Positions 24,701 to 30,700 of a stretch of 64,000 bases of DNA are shown one piece after another (position 1 is the first letter of the stretch; each line of letters opens with the position of its first letter). The DNA comes from Mytilus californianus (lineage: Eukaryota; Mollusca; Bivalvia; Mytilida; Mytilidae). Position numbers and translations under genes: made by a program. The notes under the pieces were generated by a model. That model ran no database searches, was not told the DNA's origin, and was given only the letters and a program-made list of their open reading frames with translations. The stretch is taken from assembly GCF_021869535.1 (NCBI RefSeq), contig NW_026262668.1, positions 72,127,558 to 72,191,557 on the forward strand. Reading direction: 5' to 3'.

Positions 24701-27700
24701 ACTTAAATGTAAAAGCTTGGAGTCAAAATCCATATGCTCTAGATATTGCACTGGAAGTAAACACACATCTTTCTCTTATCTTCCTCCTGTGTAAAGGAGC
24801 ACATTAGCCATAACTGATTTCTACTTATAGCTGAGGTTTATAAATTCATTTACATGTATAAAAAGTAATCTGAATAAAACAATTAGAGGGCATTGCTTTA
24901 GAAAGATATTTAATTAACGATAAATATTTATATAATTAACAAATACAATAGTGAATATTTGTAGGAAACTGGTATGTGTTAGAGTATATATTATTAAAAA
25001 GAAAACCTCTAAATACTAAAATTCAACCAAAAAAAGTTTGTATGCGTTATGACCTGACATTTTTTTCCTCAATGCAGGTTATGACCTGCATTTTCATTTT
25101 CAGAGGTTGACAGTTATGGTAATGTCCCTCAGATAAGAACCAACAAAGAGTAAAATGTACATAATTGAGTTCCCAGTTAGTTGATATTAGTCAATACTTG
25201 AATATTGCTCTGTAAAACCAACAAGTACTAGATTAGTAATTTTTCAACGAGTTGACAACCCTAGTTTCTAGTCTTATTTGTAATGTATTACAGCTGCTAG
25301 TGGAGTTGGAGTAAGATTTGGATCAAGTTCCAGTAATCCTAATTTATCGACCAGTGCTCCTGGCTTATCTACACCTGGTGGTGGAGGAACAAACTCTATA
25401 CGACCAATGCAGGCAGATAAAACTCCTGTTTCTCAGGTTAAAAAGGTATGGCATTTTCTTATTAATCATTCATTGAAACACACTTAATACACACACACAC
25501 ATATATATATATAGAATTGTACGTCTAAACAAGTGACAACTCTACGACAGATCCATCCATTGGATCACCAATGAAGGTGATACACGGCTGAATACACATA
25601 TTATATTCATAATTACTCTAAATATCAGCACAACAATGTTAAATCTGCAAATTTGGGGAAGCAAATTTTTGTTCTTCCCTCGCCGGGATTCGAACTCATG
25701 CAATTGGGATATCGAGACGTCACTGCCTGCACTGTGTGCAGCGATATTTAGAGTAATTATGAATATAATATGTGTTTTCAGCCGTGTATCACCTGTCGTA
25801 GAGTTGTCACTTGTTTAGACGTACTTATCAAATAATTATTTCTGTGACTGCATCTTACGATCCTTTACTATAGATAATTTAACTAATCTGCAATCAATTC
25901 CATCTTCATGCCTAATATATCATGTACTGTGTTACAACTCTAGATTCTAGATTCAGTCTAGGTGGCCGAGTGGTCTAGAACGCTGGACACATTGTTGTGC
26001 TGATATTTAGAGTAATTATATATATATAGAATAACTATACATTGACTCAAAATATTTTTTTCTGTACAAGGCTTAAAAAAAACGGGTAGATTGAGAGGAT
26101 ATGCCAAGACAATGTAATGTTTGTTCTTTTTATATTATAACTCATAATAGATCTGCCAAAAGATTTTGAGTAAAAATCAACAATTGTGAATTTTCTTATT
26201 TGAAGTGGATGGCATAAAATATCTGTTAACCTGCATACTGTCATAACGTGAAAGATAAATTTGTATTGAAACACATTACCAATGTCACACACAAGGATTT
26301 AATCAGTGACTGTATAAAGCCAACATTTATACTGTCAATGCATTTTGACTGACCAAATAGTACAGTAGTATAGATGTTGATATTTCCCATTGTTGTTAAG
26401 TTTTTTCTGCCTTAGAATAATGTTGGAGTATAGAAACTAATTTCTTTTAGATGAAATTTTGTTTTTGCTTTAGAAATTATCTCATTAAGGTGGTGTCTCC
26501 TTTTTATACGACTGCAAAAAAATTTTGCGGTCGTATATTGGTATGACGTTGGCGTCGGCGTCTTTGTCCGAAGACACATTGGTTTTCGCACAATAACTTT
26601 AGTTTAAGTTAATGGATCTCTATGAAATTTTACCATAAGGTTCAATACCACAAAAGGAAGGTTGGGATTGATTTTTAGGGGTTATAGTACCAACAGTTAA
26701 GGAATTAGGGGCCAAAAATAAGCATTTTTGTAACTTCCAGACAATAACTTGTGTTTAAGTGTATGGATCTCTCTGAAATTATACCACAAGTTTCCATACC
26801 ACAAAGGGATGGTTAGGATTGGCTTTGGGGGGTTATGGCTCAAACTGTTTAGGAATTTGGGGCAAAAAAGGGGGAAAACAAGGGTTTTTCGTTTAATGGA
26901 CAATTTAAAAGCAGTGTAAGGGAGGTAATCCAAAAACAAAATTGTACAATGTTGGATTACCTCCCTTACACTGCTTTTAAATTATCTATTTAAGACTATT
27001 ATGATGTATTTAAATTGGTAATTATGGTTGCAAACTCCATTGGAAATTTGAAATGAGATTATGACCATATCTTGAGGGAAACAATCAAAGGGTCAATACG
27101 CAACAGCACAGTGTATTTCACAAAAGCAAAAAAAGGGGAGGTAAATTTTTTTTTTTTTTTTGTTGGGGGGAGGGTCAATTCGCAACAGCATAGTGTATTG
27201 CACAAAAGCAAAAAATTGAATATCAATTCAAATCATATAACCAATTCTAAGTTCTTTGACTACAGTTATTCTGTGTCAGAAACCTATTATGTGTCAAATA
27301 TTTAATATAAATAATAACAATCCAAATTCAGACCTGTATCAAGCGCGAATATTGTGTCCATTTTCGCCCCAACTGTTCAGGGTTGGACCTCTGTGGTCGT
27401 ATCCAGCTGCACTCAGCGAAGCATTTTATTTCAAAAGCAACAATAAAGTTTTGTTCTATCAAGCTATATTTTTTGCTGGTTTTGAATTGATTGAATTGAA
27501 TACAGGGTTCTCACTAAGGCAAGTCAATGGGTCCTGGACTCATGAGAATCTCTCCAGACTCATTTTCACTGGTGAGACCAAAGATGCATCAAGATTGTAA
27601 AATATTGTGTCAACTGACCACATATATCATCATTTAATAACAAAAGTTTTAAAATAATCTAAATTTGATGTCATTTTCTTGCTCTATTTTGTCATGGGTA

Positions 27701-30700
27701 CCGAAACAATAAATTATATACCAATAAAATTCCATCTTCTCACTGTTGGACTTGCCATAGCCAAAAATGATGAGTCCCTGGACTCGTCTTCAAAAATGCT
27801 TATTAAGAACCCTGGAATACAAACTCCCTACAGATGTTTTGCTTTTACAGTATTATTCAGTGATGCTATCTTAGCATACGTGTAGGATACTGACAGATGA
27901 CTTATTTTTCAATTTTAGGATACATTTAAGGTAAAGAATGCTGGTTCTTGGTCTAGCTTAGCAAACATGTCAACTCCTTCATCTCTCAAGAAGGGACCCA
28001 GTGCAATGCAAAGCTTTGAACAGTTTAAAAAAGCAGCTAAACAGAAGGAAGAGAGGGTAAGAAACATTTCTCAAAAGATTCTTTCAAGGGATACTATTCT
28101 GAAAAATGCTGATGCATCATGGAATGGGGGTGAGTCATATATCAAAGTCAGGTCAGTCTGACCTTGAATTTGATCTTTGAACCCTATGATAGTAAAACAG
28201 TTTCTGATTTGTGCATAACTTTAATACTGTAGCACTTAGATTAACAGCACTTTGTATGCAGATGAACCATACTGACCTTGACTTTGACCCTTATTTTTAC
28301 ATTATACAAACCTCAGACTTTGTTCTTAGGTCAGTTTGATTCTTTCAGATTGACCTATCAGAAACCGTGTGTCAGTCTATCACAGAGGCAATGATTATAT
28401 AAAATGAATAAACCAGAGATCTCAATACTGAATTCACAGCAGCAACTTAAATGCATATATGTGGTGTATTAGTCCCGCTGTGCGAACAGCTCTAGTTTAT
28501 ATACCATATATCAAGTATTTTTTGGGTGTGTCTAATTTCCCCCTGTTTTTTGGTAGACATTTTACACTACACGAACATTTGACTTCATTTAAATGCATAA
28601 AACATGAATAAGGAACACAGCAAATATATAAATGCCCTTCTAAGGCCAAAACCGTGAATAAACAGGACGCAAGAATAACCATGCACTGTAAATTCACTAA
28701 TTATTGCGAGGGTTTTATTAATGCGAATAATGCGATTAGATGAGTATCATAATGATAAGAACTCGCATTGTGATAGTTGATACATATAAATGAATGCAGA
28801 TTTTTCTAAAATCGCAATAATTAATTTTGCATTGTGTTGTCCATTCTTCACAAATCGCAATAATAAATGCACGCAATAATTTCTGAATTTACTGTATTCA
28901 ATTACATATTTTTGTCATGTTAGTTTTTGAGATAAGTTAGGAAGAGTATTAAGTGCTTTATATTTTGTAAAACTTCAACTTCGAAATTGATTTTCTCTCA
29001 TAATCTAGGACAAAATGATGAAGGAACAAGAAGAAAAGAGGAAATTTAATAAAGAAATGGAAGAAAGAAATAGACAGAGATCAGAAATGGAGAGACTTAG
29101 GTTTGTTTATTGAGATAAAAAATGAAAATATTTTGAAACCTTGTTTTTTTTATAGATATAATGTTTTTTAAAAAATAATGGCTTACGATATTAATTTTAC
29201 AAGCATTGAAGTATTATTTTTTTAGGAAAAAACATGGAACATTTCTTCCAAAAATGGAAAAAAAGTATATTAAAATATACTTGGCATTTATGAGTCATTA
29301 AGAGTATTTTATTGTAATTCTTTTTGCAGAGAACGTGAAGAAGAGGAAGCGTTAGATGCTGCAAGAAGATCAACACATGATGAGTCTGCTCGTCAAAGAG
29401 AGGCTGACAAAAAAGCAAAAGAAATAGAACGTAGAAAGGAACAGGAGAGAAGACGACGTGAAGCTGTTTGTTTAATTTCTATATTTATTACAATTGTTGA
29501 CTTAGGCATTAAATGTGTCTTTGTAAGAAAAAGGATAAAAGCTATCTAGTTCTATTTTAGACTCTTATTATTACAATTTAACTTCATTGATATTTTTTGT
29601 GCAGTTGCAAAGTTTAATCCACTTATGTTTATTACATATACTGTTCCTGTTCATGCATTATTGATTTTGACAGCAATCAAAGTTGGATGAATCTTATAAA
29701 TTTTCTCACCACAACATAACCTATGTGTGCAGATGCGGATTTTAACTGCTATCAGTCAATCAATTTACATTTAAAGTTACAACATTTATTAGATTTGAAA
29801 GTTATGTTGTTTTTATGCCCCACCTAGGGGCATTATGTTTTTCGGTCTGTGTGTCTGTTTGTCCATCCGTCTGTCCTGCTTCAGGTTAAAGTTTTTGGTC
29901 AAGGTAGTTTTTGATGAAGTTGAAGTCCAATCAACTTGAAACTAAGTACATATGTTCCATATGATATGATCTTTCTAATTTTAATGCCAAATTAGAGTTT
30001 TGACCCTAATTTCACGGTCCACTGAACATAGAAAATGATAGTGTGAGTGGGGCATCCGTGTATTATGGACACATTCTTGTTGTATATTTAAAAGTTCTGG
30101 TAAAACAGATATTTTATAGTTGTCATTTGGACTGTGGTGGATAGTTCTCTCATTGGCACATCTTCTATTTTTGTCTTGCTTGCAACGAAAGTCACAGAAT
30201 GCGAGACATAGGATACCAGCGCTGGAGACGGTGTAATATATTTGTATAAATAAAGCTTTCTCTTTCAGAAGGTAGAAGTCCTGGATGCTTTAAACCTTGT
30301 ATGCAGATGCCTTATGTTACAAAGTTTCTGTCTGTCATATTGTGCTTGACCTGGTTAAAAAATATGTATACTTTTTTGTCATGTGCATTTCCCACTTGCT
30401 ATTAGTAATAGGATAACTATGTTTGGTATATGGGATCCTTGCAAGGTCTTCATGTCTGTCAGACAGGGTTCACTTGACCTTGACCTCATTCCATTGATGA
30501 GTGATCAAGGTTAAGTTTTCGCGATGGTCTCAGATACTATAAACAATAGGTCAACTATATTTGTCGTATAGAATGATAATAAGGTGTACATGTCAGACTG
30601 GCAGGTTTTTCATCTGATCTTGACCTCATTTTCATGGTTCTTTGGTCAATTTTAAGTTTTCATGGTTTTGTGACTTTTGTCCATTTATCAGATACTATAA

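Noticed and set aside
25690-25745. A tRNA gene on the minus strand
   Set aside because: Only the B-box side is present, without a complete cloverleaf, and it is fused to a SINE body.
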